Assembly (NCBI GenBank): GCA_951802425.1
Contig: OX637800.1
Coordinates: 310,001 to 374,000 of the forward strand
Source: Clavaria fumosa
Lineage: Eukaryota; Basidiomycota; Agaricomycetes; Agaricales; Clavariaceae
DNA: 64,000 bases
Reading direction: 5' to 3'
Part shown: positions 11,591 to 21,900 of the stretch, in pieces
Numbering within the stretch: the stretch's first letter is position 1
Layout of the letters: each line of letters starts with the position of its first letter
The notes under the pieces: generated by a model
Told to the model about the DNA's origin: nothing
Databases searched by the model: none
Seen by the model: only the letters and a program-made list of their open reading frames with translations
Translations under genes and position numbers: made by a program

Positions 11591-11884
11591 AATTTTGGTA
11601 ATGGTAGCTTGCCATCTCCCTTGCATCACACACTTATGGCAACTGCAATCCATGTTGCATTAATTTGCTTGAATCGCCTGCATGTAGGAGAAAGGGGTAT
11701 TTCGAGGTGAGGCCGCAGTCGTGTAATGCACGCTCCCATTCTGTGGGTATGTAGGAGGTCACAACCCTTTCCCATTCAGTTACAAGGGCATTTCTGTGCA
11801 CTGTGGAGAGATTTGCCACAGAGGGAACAGATGTGAAGATAGTGGCCTTCCTTCTGTTGGCCAGAGCAGAGCCCAAGGTTGAAG

Positions 11885-12256
11885 TAATGATTATGATAAC
11901 TTGGGGCAATGAGTGAGCACTAGAACCGATGATATAGGTGATAGGTAAGTACCTTGGGGCAATGAGTGAGCACTAGAACCGATGCTGCACCCAGATTTTG
12001 CCCCATGGGTTAAGTACAGTCATGTAACTACTAGCAGTGCCTATGGTGTAACAAAAGCGAATCATAACTACAGTAAGAAGGGTCTAGTTGCTCTACAACC
12101 AGATCTCCTACACTACTGATACATAGATACAGTCAGAGACCTTTGGTTGCACTGCAACCAAACATGTAAAGTATGTCAGATGATCTACACTGCATACTAT
12201 GAGCCAAAATGACGAAGATAGGTAAGGAAACTAAGTAATAGAATAGAAATCCAACA
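11885..12256 (-). repeat. 3' LTR of the copia element
   Basis: In element orientation it runs TGTTGGATTTC to CATAATCATTA. It contains two direct copies of CTTGGGGCAATGAGTGAGCA (plus strand) about 60 bp apart. The complement of a polypurine tract, CTCCCCCTCAAG, follows on the internal side (12257-12268). Confidence 0.92.
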
Positions 12257-12263
12257 CTCCCCC

Positions 12264-15200
12264 TCAAGTGGCATGCAGTCCAAGTGAAGATATATGGCAC
12301 TTGATCTTTGCAATGGGTAAAGCCTTGGTGAGGATATCGGCAGTCATATCATTAGAAGGACAATAGACAAGGTGGATGGAACCATTTTCGAGCATGGAAT
12401 GAATGAAATGGTAGCGAATGTCGATGTGCTTCATCCTGGCATGGTAGTTGGCATTGGCAGCAAGTGAGATAGCTGCCTGGTTGTCACAGTGGAGAATCAT
12501 CGGTTTGGGAAGGGGTAGGAAGACCTCACTAATGAATCTCTTCAACCAGATCGCCTCCTTCGCCGCATGGGTCGCTGCCACATACTCTGCTTCAGCTGTG
12601 GACAGGGTAACAAGCTCTTGCTTGCGAGAACTCCAAGAAATTGCTCCTCCATCCATGATGAATGCATACCCAGAAATCGCATGCCTATGCTCCTGAGAGG
12701 CACCATCAGCATCGGTAAAACCTTCCATCTCTTTCTCAACTCCCCCATACACCAGAGATAGGTCTCTTGTGCCCAGAAGGTAGTGAAAGACACGTTTAGC
12801 TGCTTCCCAGTGAGGTTTGCCAGGGTTCTCCAAGTATTGGGAGAGTGTAGACACAGCAAAAGCAATGTCAGGTCGAGTCCCAACTGCCAGATACATGAGG
12901 GAACCAATGGCCTCGCGATATGGCACTTTCTTCATGTAAGAAATGTCATCAGGGGTTGTGGGACAGTGAGACCTTGACAATGAAACATGGGGGTCAAACG
13001 GAAGAAATAGCGGTTGGGCCTCGGCAAGATTGAAACGGGAGAGTATAGAGTCGATATACTTTCGCTGGGAAAGGGAAATGGTGTGTTCCAATCGATTTCT
13101 GGTGACCTGGATCCCTAGTAACCAGTGTATGGGCCCTAGGTCAGTGATTCCAAACTGTTCACCAATGTGCTGCTTGTAGTCATCCAAGATCATGGCAGAG
13201 GTGCCAGTAATGGTGCAGTCATCAACATGGATCGCCAGAACAACTGAGTGATGAGCATGGTGAATGTAGAAGACTCCAAAGTCAGACTCAGCGCGTTGAA
13301 ACCCCAAACCAACTAATGTGGCAACCAATGTTTCATACCACTTCCAACCAGCCTGTTTCAGCCCATAGATGGTCCTGTGAAGCTTGGCAACCATTCCTTC
13401 GCCCTTCTCATACCCTGGAGGCTGGTCCATGTACAATTCCTCACCCTCCTCCAGTCTCCCATTCAAAAATGCACTGTTGAAGTCAAAAACATCGATAGGC
13501 CAATCCCTTCGTGCTGCCATGGCTAGGAGCATGCGGAAACTCGAAAGCTTGGCAACTGGAGCAAATGTCTCAGTATAATCGACTCCATGGATCTGGGTGA
13601 AGCCTCTGGCGACGAGTCGAGCTTTATACTTGATAACCTCGCCTGTAGGACCATATTTAATGACAAAGACCCACTTGCTGCTGATAATATTCTTGTCAGG
13701 TGGTTGTTTGACAAGGGTCCAAGTCTTCGCAGCCTCCAATGCCTTCAACTCCTTCAGGATAGCCTCCTCCCACCTTGGCCAGTCATCTCGTCGCTTGGCT
13801 TGGTGTAAGGTGAGTGGGTCAGGTCCTTCAATAACACCTGAAATCATCGCAAAATCTGTTCCTTCCATTTCCACAGTCTGCACACATTCTCCAAAAGCCC
13901 CCATCATTTCTGGAGTCTGTACTCCATGTGGAATCGATGTGCCAACCTGCTTTCCACTCCTATAGTGTCCCTTGGTGGTTCCTTCACCAGACTGGAGTCG
14001 TTGGACATATTCAGATGGTTTAATCGTTCGTTTGGGCCTTGGTTCAGTGGGGATATGGATTGGAGTGTCGATAGGGGTGCTGGCCGGCTGATCGATGACT
14101 GTAGTATCGTCCTGTCTCTCCCCCTCGATCAGTGGGCCTGGAATAGTGATTTCAATAGCACCAAATTTGACATCTTGTTCCACAGACACTTTTCGCTGTC
14201 CTGGCCAATAGATTCTGTGAGCATGAGTACTCTCTGCATCAAAACCAACCCAATTCCCAAGGTTTGCCCTTCCCTCTAGCTTCGTTCCATCTCTATCATG
14301 AACCCAGACTTGACATCCCCACTCTGGAAGGTTCCCAAGGTCGGGTTTCTTCCCATAGAGGGCTTCAAATGGTGTTCTGCCAAGAACTCGAGTGTAGGAG
14401 CGATTCTTCAACCATACCGCATGTGTAATGGCTTCTCCCCACAGGTATTTCGGCAGCTGGCTCTGGTGAAGAAGGGCTCGTCCTTTCTCAAGAAGCCGAC
14501 AGTTAACGTGTTCAGCGATTCCATTGTGTTCTGGGGTGTCATGAGTGGTAAGCCTTCGCTCAGTACCATGAATTTTCAAGTGATTGGAAAATTCTATACT
14601 CAAATACTCTCCACCTCGGTCAGATCGCAGCCTCTTTATCCCCACACCATGCTGGGTCTTTGCCCATGCTTCAAACTCCTTGTAGGACACAAAAGTCTCG
14701 TCCTTGGTTCGCTGGAGTTTCAGGTGAAGCCATCGGGTGCAATCATCGATGAAGGAGCAGTAGTAGGATCGTCCATTCAAGGTTTGGACTGGTGAGGGGC
14801 CCCAAAGGTCAGAATGGATCTCTTCTCCAAATCTCTTCGCCTGAGGGTCGTACTGCACTTTCTGGATAGGCTTCCTCGTCATCTTTGCATACTCACATGA
14901 TGCACAAGATGTCAGCTCTCCAGAATCGTCCAATTCTATCCCTGTCACCATCCCTTCCTTCACCATCTTCTTGATTGTCTCAGGTGCGATGTGAGCCAAT
15001 TTTCGATGAAGATCTGCTAATGAGGTCAATTCCACCTTCGCAGCTACTTCCCCATGGTCAACACGACATAGGCCATTCGAACTGACGAAGATTTCTCCCA
15101 AACGCCTTTGATTCTGGTCAAAGATCCTGCAGGAATTGCCATGGAACCAAATTCCATAGCCAGAAGCAGTGAGTTTACTGATGGAGATGATGGTGACACC

Positions 15201-16511
15201 CATATCAGGAGCATAGAGGACATCCTTCAGCAGGAAAGTGGTCGAGGATTTGCCATTTGGGACAGTAACCTCCATATCTCCCTTTCCTACAGCCTGGAAG
15301 GTTCGTTTATCTGCTGCTGTGATAGGGCGAGTCTCAATTGATGAATAATTGGTTAGACGTGGTCTGAAGGGTGTCATATGGCGAGAGGCACCAGAGTCAT
15401 ACAGTTCAACATCCATTCCTCCCTCTGACCCAATCCCTGCAGCCATAGCATCGTCCAAAACAGGTTCCTCAGTTTGGGCTACCTGTAGATCATTCCCAGA
15501 AAGGAAGGAAGTGTTGCCAAGGCTAGGAGACACATCATCGAAGTCAGTGTGCATGAACCAGAGGTCGTCTTCGTCAAGGTAGTCCTGGGCTATTCGTCCC
15601 ATATTGCTGTTGACCATATCTTTGTCCACAGCAATCCAAACTCCTTCATCATCGTCATAGGGTGCCTCTGTGCTCGCCACATTCGCCTGGTCCTTCCCTG
15701 GCCTCCTAGTAGGTCCTTGACCTTCCCTTCCACCACCCTTCGCATAGCAGAATCGTTTAATGTGACCCTTCATATTGCAATTGAAGCATCTGCGCTCAGA
15801 CTGTCCAGTTCTGCCTCCCTTTGAGAAACTGGTTGTAAATGCGACATCTCGATCATCCTTCTTGGGTTTGGATCGATTCTTGACCAAATGGCGGTCGTAT
15901 TCATCAATAGCAATGTGCATAATCGTCTCGGGGGATATCTCTCTCTTCTCCAGGGCCATTGTGGTCGTCATGGAGGTGATAATCGGGTCATATGAGCCAG
16001 GAAGTGAGCCAAGGAGGATCGTCGCATATTCATCATCTGTGAGAGTCATTCCCATCGATGATAGTCGTTCAAACATGTCAGAAAGTTTGTCAAAATGGGC
16101 TCGGACATCACCAGACTCCCCACATCGTTCGTCCTGAAGTTTCCTTCGAAGATCCACGGCAACCATTCGAGATCTGGTCTGGAATATCGCAGTAATACCT
16201 TCCCAGATATCCTTTGCCTGCGTCTTTCCCTTTATATGATTGAAGATGGAATTGGGTACAGTGCTCGCAATGCACTGTTTAACAGTGGCCTGGGCCATTC
16301 TCCATTTCTCCAATCGTCCTTCATATGCTTCCAAGGTCTGTGGGTCACTTGGTTCGTCTGGCTGTGCTGGCTGAGCAGGGGTTCCTTCTAGGTGATTCAG
16401 GATGCCTCTAGCATCCAATGCCCATCGTAATCGGTCCCTATAGGTAACCCAGTTGCTCCCATCAGCAGATAGCTTTGGAACCTTCAAGAAATCATCAGTT
16501 GGTTTCGTCAT
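12264..16511 (-). CDS. Copia Gag-Pol polyprotein, intact, 1415 aa
   Basis: A single open frame encodes all copia functions in order. They are the Gag (UBN2-like) region with a zinc knuckle CFNCNMKGHIKRFC at about residue 240, and protease with YDSGASRHM near residue 370. Integrase has HRKLAHIAPETIKK and CASCEYAK (HHCC), then HSDLWGPSPV, RSDRGGEY and HNGIAEHVN (DDE). Reverse transcriptase has FDFNSAFLNGRL and AIHVDDCTITG. RNase H has FTDADGASQEHRHAISG and TAEAEYVA, and ends ISSLGLHAT. All catalytic acidic residues that can be located are present. The ATG at 16511 is about 70 bp inside the 5' LTR and is the natural start. It is likely transcribed from the LTR at 16580-16951. Confidence 0.95.
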   Translation of the reverse strand: MTKPTDDFLKVPKLSADGSNWVTYRDRLRWALDARGILNHLEGTPAQPAQPDEPSDPQTLEAYEGRLEKWRMAQATVKQCIASTVPNSIFNHIKGKTQAKDIWEGITAIFQTRSRMVAVDLRRKLQDERCGESGDVRAHFDKLSDMFERLSSMGMTLTDDEYATILLGSLPGSYDPIITSMTTTMALEKREISPETIMHIAIDEYDRHLVKNRSKPKKDDRDVAFTTSFSKGGRTGQSERRCFNCNMKGHIKRFCYAKGGGREGQGPTRRPGKDQANVASTEAPYDDDEGVWIAVDKDMVNSNMGRIAQDYLDEDDLWFMHTDFDDVSPSLGNTSFLSGNDLQVAQTEEPVLDDAMAAGIGSEGGMDVELYDSGASRHMTPFRPRLTNYSSIETRPITAADKRTFQAVGKGDMEVTVPNGKSSTTFLLKDVLYAPDMGVTIISISKLTASGYGIWFHGNSCRIFDQNQRRLGEIFVSSNGLCRVDHGEVAAKVELTSLADLHRKLAHIAPETIKKMVKEGMVTGIELDDSGELTSCASCEYAKMTRKPIQKVQYDPQAKRFGEEIHSDLWGPSPVQTLNGRSYYCSFIDDCTRWLHLKLQRTKDETFVSYKEFEAWAKTQHGVGIKRLRSDRGGEYLSIEFSNHLKIHGTERRLTTHDTPEHNGIAEHVNCRLLEKGRALLHQSQLPKYLWGEAITHAVWLKNRSYTRVLGRTPFEALYGKKPDLGNLPEWGCQVWVHDRDGTKLEGRANLGNWVGFDAESTHAHRIYWPGQRKVSVEQDVKFGAIEITIPGPLIEGERQDDTTVIDQPASTPIDTPIHIPTEPRPKRTIKPSEYVQRLQSGEGTTKGHYRSGKQVGTSIPHGVQTPEMMGAFGECVQTVEMEGTDFAMISGVIEGPDPLTLHQAKRRDDWPRWEEAILKELKALEAAKTWTLVKQPPDKNIISSKWVFVIKYGPTGEVIKYKARLVARGFTQIHGVDYTETFAPVAKLSSFRMLLAMAARRDWPIDVFDFNSAFLNGRLEEGEELYMDQPPGYEKGEGMVAKLHRTIYGLKQAGWKWYETLVATLVGLGFQRAESDFGVFYIHHAHHSVVLAIHVDDCTITGTSAMILDDYKQHIGEQFGITDLGPIHWLLGIQVTRNRLEHTISLSQRKYIDSILSRFNLAEAQPLFLPFDPHVSLSRSHCPTTPDDISYMKKVPYREAIGSLMYLAVGTRPDIAFAVSTLSQYLENPGKPHWEAAKRVFHYLLGTRDLSLVYGGVEKEMEGFTDADGASQEHRHAISGYAFIMDGGAISWSSRKQELVTLSTAEAEYVAATHAAKEAIWLKRFISEVFLPLPKPMILHCDNQAAISLAANANYHARMKHIDIRYHFIHSMLENGSIHLVYCPSNDMTADILTKALPIAKIKCHISSLGLHAT

Positions 16512-16579
16512 TGCAAGAAAAGCGAAGTTGGATAGTCAATTGATGTGTTTATAAGTCCCTAGGTCCGGGTCTCATAATC

Positions 16580-16951
16580 TAATGATTATGATAACTTGGG
16601 GCAATGAGTGAGCACTAGAACCGATGATATAGGTGATAGGTAAGTACCTTGGGGCAATGAGTGAGCACTAGAACCGATGCTGCACCCAGATTTTGCCCCA
16701 TGGGTTAAGTACAGTCATGTAACTACTAGCAGTGCCTATGGTGTAACAAAAGCGAATCATAACTACAGTAAGAAGGGTCTAGTTGCTCTACAACCAGATC
16801 TCCTACACTACTGATACATAGATACAGTCAGAGACCTTTGGTTGCACTGCAACCAAACATGTAAAGTATGTCAGATGATCTACACTGCATACTATGAGCC
16901 AAAATGACGAAGATAGGTAAGGAAACTAAGTAATAGAATAGAAATCCAACA
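16580..16951 (-). repeat. 5' LTR of the copia element
   Basis: This copy matches the LTR at 11885-12256 base for base as far as can be seen. The primer binding region would lie just inside (16560-16579, minus-strand TTAGATTATGAGACCC), but I cannot assign the tRNA. Confidence 0.92.
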
Positions 16952-17630
16952 TGAAGCGCACACATATGGGCTTGTTGTCTGAGGCCCGGGCAAGCCTCCC
17001 ATTGGAGAAGCTGGCAATAAACGGGCGCTCACGGCGGCGTGGTTCTGTTGACTGGCAGGATGAGGCACGATGATCCCCCAAGATCCCACAGCGTAGGCAG
17101 AGGGACGGCCCGCTCGGCCTGCGTGGGCCGTCCCCATCACGAAAGGAACTGCCTCGGCCGGGTAGGTAGGGAGCATACCGTGGATTCCTCAGCATGGCAG
17201 GTGGCTCGGAATCTAGATTACGCCTGAGTAGAGCTGAATTTTTGGCTGAATAAAGGGCTTGGAACCATGCAGGGGAGGCCGGATCGATGATGGATGGCCT
17301 TAAGAAAAACTGGTTCTGTATCTGTATATCAAACTGTAGATATGCACGAAACCACCTTGAGAACTCCGGATCCTTGAGCATGGAATCATGGTGCATGAGC
17401 AAGCCACGGAGGACTCCCTTCTCGCAATGCTCAGCCATGAAGGCCAAGAAGGCATTATAGGATATCACCCAATCCCCGACTGACAACTCACTATCCCTTG
17501 GAAAATCAGACACATCAAGAATGCGGGCATTAGCCGCAGGACCAGTGGCAATCTTGATATACTTCAGGTCTACACTGTTCTGGATCCGCTCCAAGGATAC
17601 TGCAGAGAATAGTTGTAGAGGAGGAGATCA

Positions 17631-17837
17631 TCAACACTTAACGAGGGTGAGGATCTCCTCTGGGATAGTTGAGATTGGATAAGCACGCAAGTCCAAGCTC
17701 AACGCATGCTGACCAAAGCGAGTCGGGTGCTTGGTCCAGCACCGACTCCTGGTCAGCACCATCGCTCTCGCTCTCGCAAGAGGAACTCCGTTGTAAACTG
17801 AACCCGCGTATTCTCTATTATTGTACCTTGTATACAA
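17631..17837 (-). CDS. Possible first exon of the DIRS gag
   Basis: A 68-codon frame (PLARARAMVLTRSRCWTKHP, then LRAYPISTIPEEILTLV) ends where a GTTAAG donor occurs (near 17637). A CTCTGCAG acceptor lies about 40 nt further, just before the gag frame at 17594. The exact junction does not keep phase with the simplest splice sites, so the join is tentative. A separate short gene is possible. Confidence 0.35.
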   Translation of the reverse strand: MYTRYNNREYAGSVYNGVPLARARAMVLTRSRCWTKHPTRFGQHALSLDLRAYPISTIPEEILTLVKC

Positions 17838-18247
17838 TGGTCGAGATTGGAATCAATGGACAAACGAGCAACTTTATACCTGGGGTTCAACAAAGTAGAC
17901 CTCAAAGTGCAGGGAATGGTGCTTTGTTGGCAGAGGAATTGTGGCTTTTGACTGATGCCGATCTATGGCAGGTGCTTCGGAATACTGCTCGAGCTCAGAG
18001 AAGGGCAGAGGACGAGGGTGCAGAAGTGTCTGAGGATGAGCCTGACGACCTTGGGGACATGGTACGGCGCCACGCAGGGGAGAGGGCCGGGCGTGGGGAT
18101 CATGAACCCAATGTTGGGGTAGGTTCAGAAGCCCTCCCTGGGTTGGGAGAGGAAAGGAAAGAGGACCCTCTCTTTAGGGACAGCGAGGCCCAGCAGAACG
18201 TCTTCACGGCATGTGCTGCTTGTGTGCTGCTTGTGTGTGTCACATGA
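17838..18247 (+). CDS. Unrecognised short ORF
   Basis: This frame begins MVEIGINGQTSNF and gives about 136 residues: an N-terminal stretch with ALLAEELWLLTDADLWQVLR, a Glu/Asp-rich middle (EVSEDEPDDLGDMVRR), then a Cys-containing hydrophobic end. It could be a remnant of a retroelement gag or a chance frame. No family is recognised. Confidence 0.25.
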
Positions 18248-18954
18248 TTTTGGCTGATGCTGCCATGGGATTGCCCAACCCCAGTATGAAGGGCTGCAGA
18301 GATACAGCCACTTCTATGGCTTCTACAATCCAAAAGCAAGTTTTGCTGATGTTGATGGTCATTGCATGAATATTTTTTCTATGTTGCTTTATTACTGTAA
18401 TAACACTTTTGTGTGATTGTCCATGTACTAATTACAACCATTCCAGTCATGTGAGAACTGGGTGAATTGGGGGAATGGAAAACCAAGAGCCCAATTACCC
18501 TCTCTGACAGCTCGATCCCAGATGAGTTGCAGGGGAGTTGCAGGGGAGTTGCAGGGGAAGGTGAAAGGGCAAAAGAACTTGGGCGGGTTCATACCGCCAT
18601 ACTGAGTTGCTACTTGCTTAGTCAAGCTCCAAAGCCGTTTACAAATATCCCAAGCAGCTTTCGAAAATTTGATGCCCAGCGAGGTGGCAACTACAAACAT
18701 GAAGTTCAAACCAGAAATGGGAAAACAGGAACGGTGGGGCAGAAAGTGAAGAGGGAGGGGAATGGGGATGTGAAAAGGTGAAGATATGGATTGTAACGGG
18801 AAAGTGGTAAGCATGTAAAAGGAGGGTAAAAAAAAAATCAAAGGGAGCTGGGCGGAGAACAAAATTTGAGGAGAGAAGAAAAAAAGATATCTATGCGTGA
18901 CCTATTAGGGTCTTGGCCGATTGGTAATGGGCCAAACAACCAGTCCCCCTCTCA
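18248..18954. other. Stretch without a supported gene
   Basis: A 144-codon minus frame (18862-18428) is rich in Phe, Pro and Leu and shows no motif beyond AAWDICKRLWSLTKQVA. It lies over three tandem copies of GAGTTGCAGGG (18524-18560). It may be a fossil transposon. No gene is called. Confidence 0.3.
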
Positions 18955-21900
18955 CCCGTGCCCGACGATGGTGTTGAACCTCGCTGGCTGCTCGACCAGC
19001 AGAGGCGCGAACCCTCCGCAGTGGCTGACCAAGAGATCCCTGGGGTGGAGTACCACCCCTGAGGTGTAAGGGAGGCCAAACACCGGGGGTGAACAGTTCC
19101 TGCGAACGTTGGTCAACTGGGCGGCGTGCTGCATCACCAACAGGCTGGCGATTTGATGCTCGCTCGGAGTGCCTAAGTCAGTTGCTTGTTCCAAGATGAG
19201 TCTGGTGCTGGGTGCACGTCCGCGTGATTGCAGAGATAGACTTCAGCGCAGTCACCCAGTAGTCGGTTCGTTATCTCGCCAACCAGGTCCAACTGTGGGT
19301 TTACTCAAACGTCAGCAGCGTCGCCTTGCCAATGACATACCCGGATCACCTGATCCTTCTGAAATCGATCACCAATGAACAGCACGACAACCTTGGGTGG
19401 AGCCACCATCTCCTTGCCTGAGTCGCTGTCGATATAGTCATTGTCAGACCGGCGACCTATCCTGGTGGGAGAAACGGTTACTCAGTCTGACAAATCATCC
19501 ACACTTTGTCAGATGACACATACCTGTGGCGTCTCGCTGTTTCAAGGATTGATGGTCCTGCCTCACCACCGGGGTCATCGATGTCAAATCGACGGCGCTC
19601 GCTGGGAGTAACGAATATTACTTAGTTGACTCCTTCTCACAGCAGTCGCACAGCGCGACGAACCTCGATAGTCCCACATTCCCTCTATCCGAGGGTTCAG
19701 GACTCGGAGTAAAACCTGGACATCCAAGGTCTGGTGGTCTACTAAAGAATTAAGTTCAACTCATCAGCTGACTTCATGAAACGTTGCTCGAGCTCACAAA
19801 GGCCGACGACCAGAGTCAGGTCGTGTGGGTAACTCTGATGACGAGGTCTCAGGATTTGAGGTTCGGTCCGAGCTTATATTGCCATAGGCAGTATTCCACA
19901 TCTGATCATCCGTCCACTGTGGACCCTTCGGCTCGTAAAACGAGACGTAGTTCAGCATCCTCGTGAGCCGATATTCCTCCGCATCCATTGTCCGATTGAC
20001 AGTCCTGATTTGCTTGATGACGCGTTTGGCCTGCGCGTTTCGCTTATCGGCCTCGTCGATGGTCTTGTAAAACCGTGCGGCTTGTCCAGTCATGTTGGTG
20101 CTGAGGTCAATGAGAGTCTTGTCAATCACCCGATGCTCCTCGTCCTCTTCATTGATGAATGTCCGATTGATCAGCCGCCGTTCCTCGTCGTCTTCTTCAT
20201 CGAGTGAAGCAAAGCTATGCTGGGGAGTCTCCCATTCGGGTGACAGGTCGCACGAAACACTATGCAAAATCACAGTGGGGGACGCAGAGCCAGAATTCCA
20301 TGCTCCCTCCACATTCACAATCTCGAACGGCGCATAGTCTGTATCAAATGATATCAATTGATGAATTTGACGGTCAAGAATTGAATTTTTAATACAGACC
20401 CAGGTATCCGATACGACGTCTCTTCGCATTATTTGGCACAGAATAATCGGGGAGGAAAGGGACTTGTGAACCGCTCCGGTTCCGAACGGTGGTTGCAGAT
20501 AGGCCGGGTAGATGATTGCCGTCCCCAAGCTCACCACTTGACTCACCCTGGGGTTCATCGAAAAGGCCAAGAACATTCGTTCCTAGCCCTTTCAAAGAAC
20601 CAAGTGAACCTGCAGAAGGTACGTCTGACCCATCGTCTGCAGACTGCCGCTGGTGACTTCTACGAGGCAGGTGGCGATAAAAACGGAGTGCCGGCGGTTC
20701 TGGTGACGATGCTTGCAGCGCTGGTGGTGATATCCATTGGGAAGACAACAGAGATGCCTTCCTCTTGACGCCAACCCTGTGCCAACTGGCGAGAGTTAAA
20801 AATGGACTAACTTTCAAAGCCTGCCGGACTCACATGTGGCTCGCGTTTTCATAAACTACGCGCTTTAGATTGCTGCACTCTACGACTTCGTCTTCGACTT
20901 CGACCTCACCGCGCTCAGACCGAGCGCACTCGTTGGAGGCACTTTGCTCTGGCTCTGGAGATGGTTCTTGAAATGTTGGTGCCGGAGTAGGTGTCTCACG
21001 ACTCTGCTGCTGCACAACTGGTGATAACTGCGGTGGAGGTCGTCGCGTCTGAGAGTCTGACAATTGTGTAGACGGCTTTCGCTTCATACCGGCTCTGCGT
21101 CAACCGTGGACGGTCAACAACAGCATTCGAAATGGAGAACGGTGAGGCACTCACAATTCAAGCGGCTGCTGCTCCGCCTGTGGCTGGTCTGACAGTGATC
21201 CGTCGCTAACGACGCTGGTGGCAACACTGGTGTAGTCTTCGGCCTCAGCTTGCGACCCGGTATTTTCGAAATACACGCGGAGGTTGAGCAAAGCGGGAGT
21301 ACTAACGGGCGCATGCTCCGCATTTAGCTGACGGTGCCGGCGGGGCAAAGGCCGCAAAGGCCGAATCGGTCGAGATGATGCCTGTGGAATTTGCGGAGCA
21401 AGTTCCGCTCGCGGCTCTAGCGCCGACAAAAGAGCCTCAGGCTGTTTGCCACTTCTGTACCAACCGTCAAAGATCAAAAATAGAACATTATCAAGGAAGA
21501 ACCGAGCTCCATTCACATTTCAGCGGCTTGTTGATTTCTTACAACGACTACGGATGGAGGTGTAGTCCGTGCGTCGTGCGTAGGCGTGGGCGCGCCGCTT
21601 GCTTGCGCCTGCCGATATCGACGAGGCATAGGACGAACCTTGCGAGGGATTTCCTGTGGTTCGGACGGCGAAGACACGTTATTCACGCCAATTCTGTGTC
21701 AAGCATTAGAAGCCAGGGACAATCATCTGTAGTGGGACGATGGATCACTCACACTTCTGATGCCTGGTCTTCCTCGATACATTCAGGAATTGGAGGCAGT
21801 CTACTTCCTAGCGCCGAGAGTGTTGGTGAAGGTCGATTGCTTACGCAATGGTCGGGTAGAGTAGGAGCATCGTGTGCTGCCTGAGGTTCTCGTGGTGAAG

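Larger units (their letters stand above)
10461..11680. mobile_element. hAT-like non-autonomous DNA element inserted in DIRS RT
   Basis: The ends are imperfect inverted repeats of about 75 bp: CACCAGATTCAAGCACTTTA on the left, and on the right, read in reverse, CAGGCGATTCAAGCAAATTA. Both continue with ATGCAACAT and CCATAAGTGTGTGATGCAA. CATGTAG directly flanks both sides (10454-10460 and 11681-11687), with the next base out differing, as expected for a slightly decayed 8-bp TSD. Removing the element and one CATGTAG joins SKYPFLL to HDITFGSPIG in frame. It has no coding sequence and holds short tandem repeats plus a nested MITE. Confidence 0.75.
8717..11775 (-). pseudogene. DIRS reverse transcriptase-RNase H, interrupted by insertion
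   Basis: The RT starts just after the gag stop, with ERALHDCGLTSKYPFLL (11745-11688). It is interrupted by the 10461-11680 insertion and resumes at about 10453 with HDITFGSPIGNPPFLTYTF. A 202-nt intron (9899-10100) separates FFGGHFRMAPFGLVE...MADI from the main RT, where AAYWCSAIIPCHKCY, APFGLTTSGN and the catalytic loop KWVDDFNVFR are visible. RNase H follows, with GIYVDASTSWGLGL, WAEFIAAELAVLW, VRGDNTGVIGAL and SEGNLADPVSRG, and the frame ends at 8717. Apart from the insertion this frame is open, so it was probably functional until the hAT-like element arrived. Confidence 0.8.
11885..16951 (-). mobile_element. Young full-length Ty1/copia retrotransposon
   Basis: The element is 5,067 bp, flanked by the 5-bp duplication TGAAG (11880-11884 and 16952-16956). 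Two LTRs of 372 bp (11885-12256 and 16580-16951) appear identical by eye, and one intact polyprotein gene lies between them on the minus strand. Matching LTRs and an undamaged frame point to a very recent insertion. It sits inside the gag of the DIRS element. Confidence 0.95.
11776..17594 (-). pseudogene. DIRS gag-like gene split by the copia insertion
   Basis: Exon sequence from 17594 to 16957 encodes a gag-like protein (VDLKYIKIATGPAANARI, LSVGDWVISYNAFLAFMAEH, FRAYLQFDIQIQNQFF). It ends in a Cys/His motif CLRCGILGDHRASSC and then ICVRF. The copia element interrupts at this point. After it, at 11884-11776, the frame resumes with NLGLC, HICSLCGKSLHSAQKCPC and a TGA at 11776. Removing copia plus one TGAAG duplicate gives a continuous frame, which shows the insertion point precisely. 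The protein probably packages the DIRS RNA (family inference). A short upstream exon may lie at 17631-17837. Confidence 0.8.
7440..17850 (-). mobile_element. DIRS-type (tyrosine recombinase) retrotransposon with nested insertions
   Basis: On the minus strand the order is gag-like gene, RT-RNase H, tyrosine recombinase, and there is no DDE integrase. This is the DIRS order of retrotransposons, which integrate with a tyrosine recombinase. Three later elements lie inside it: copia at 11885-16951, a hAT-like element at 10461-11680, and a MITE inside that. Removing them mentally restores a continuous gag and RT reading frame across the target duplications. The outer ends are approximate: the left end is set by the start of Ty3 RT homology and the right end by the loss of gag-like coding near 17840. 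DIRS elements usually make no TSD, so none was expected. Confidence 0.8.

Noticed and set aside
18428..18862. 144-codon minus frame as a gene
   Set aside because: Low-complexity Phe/Pro/Leu composition and a tandem repeat underneath; no motif.
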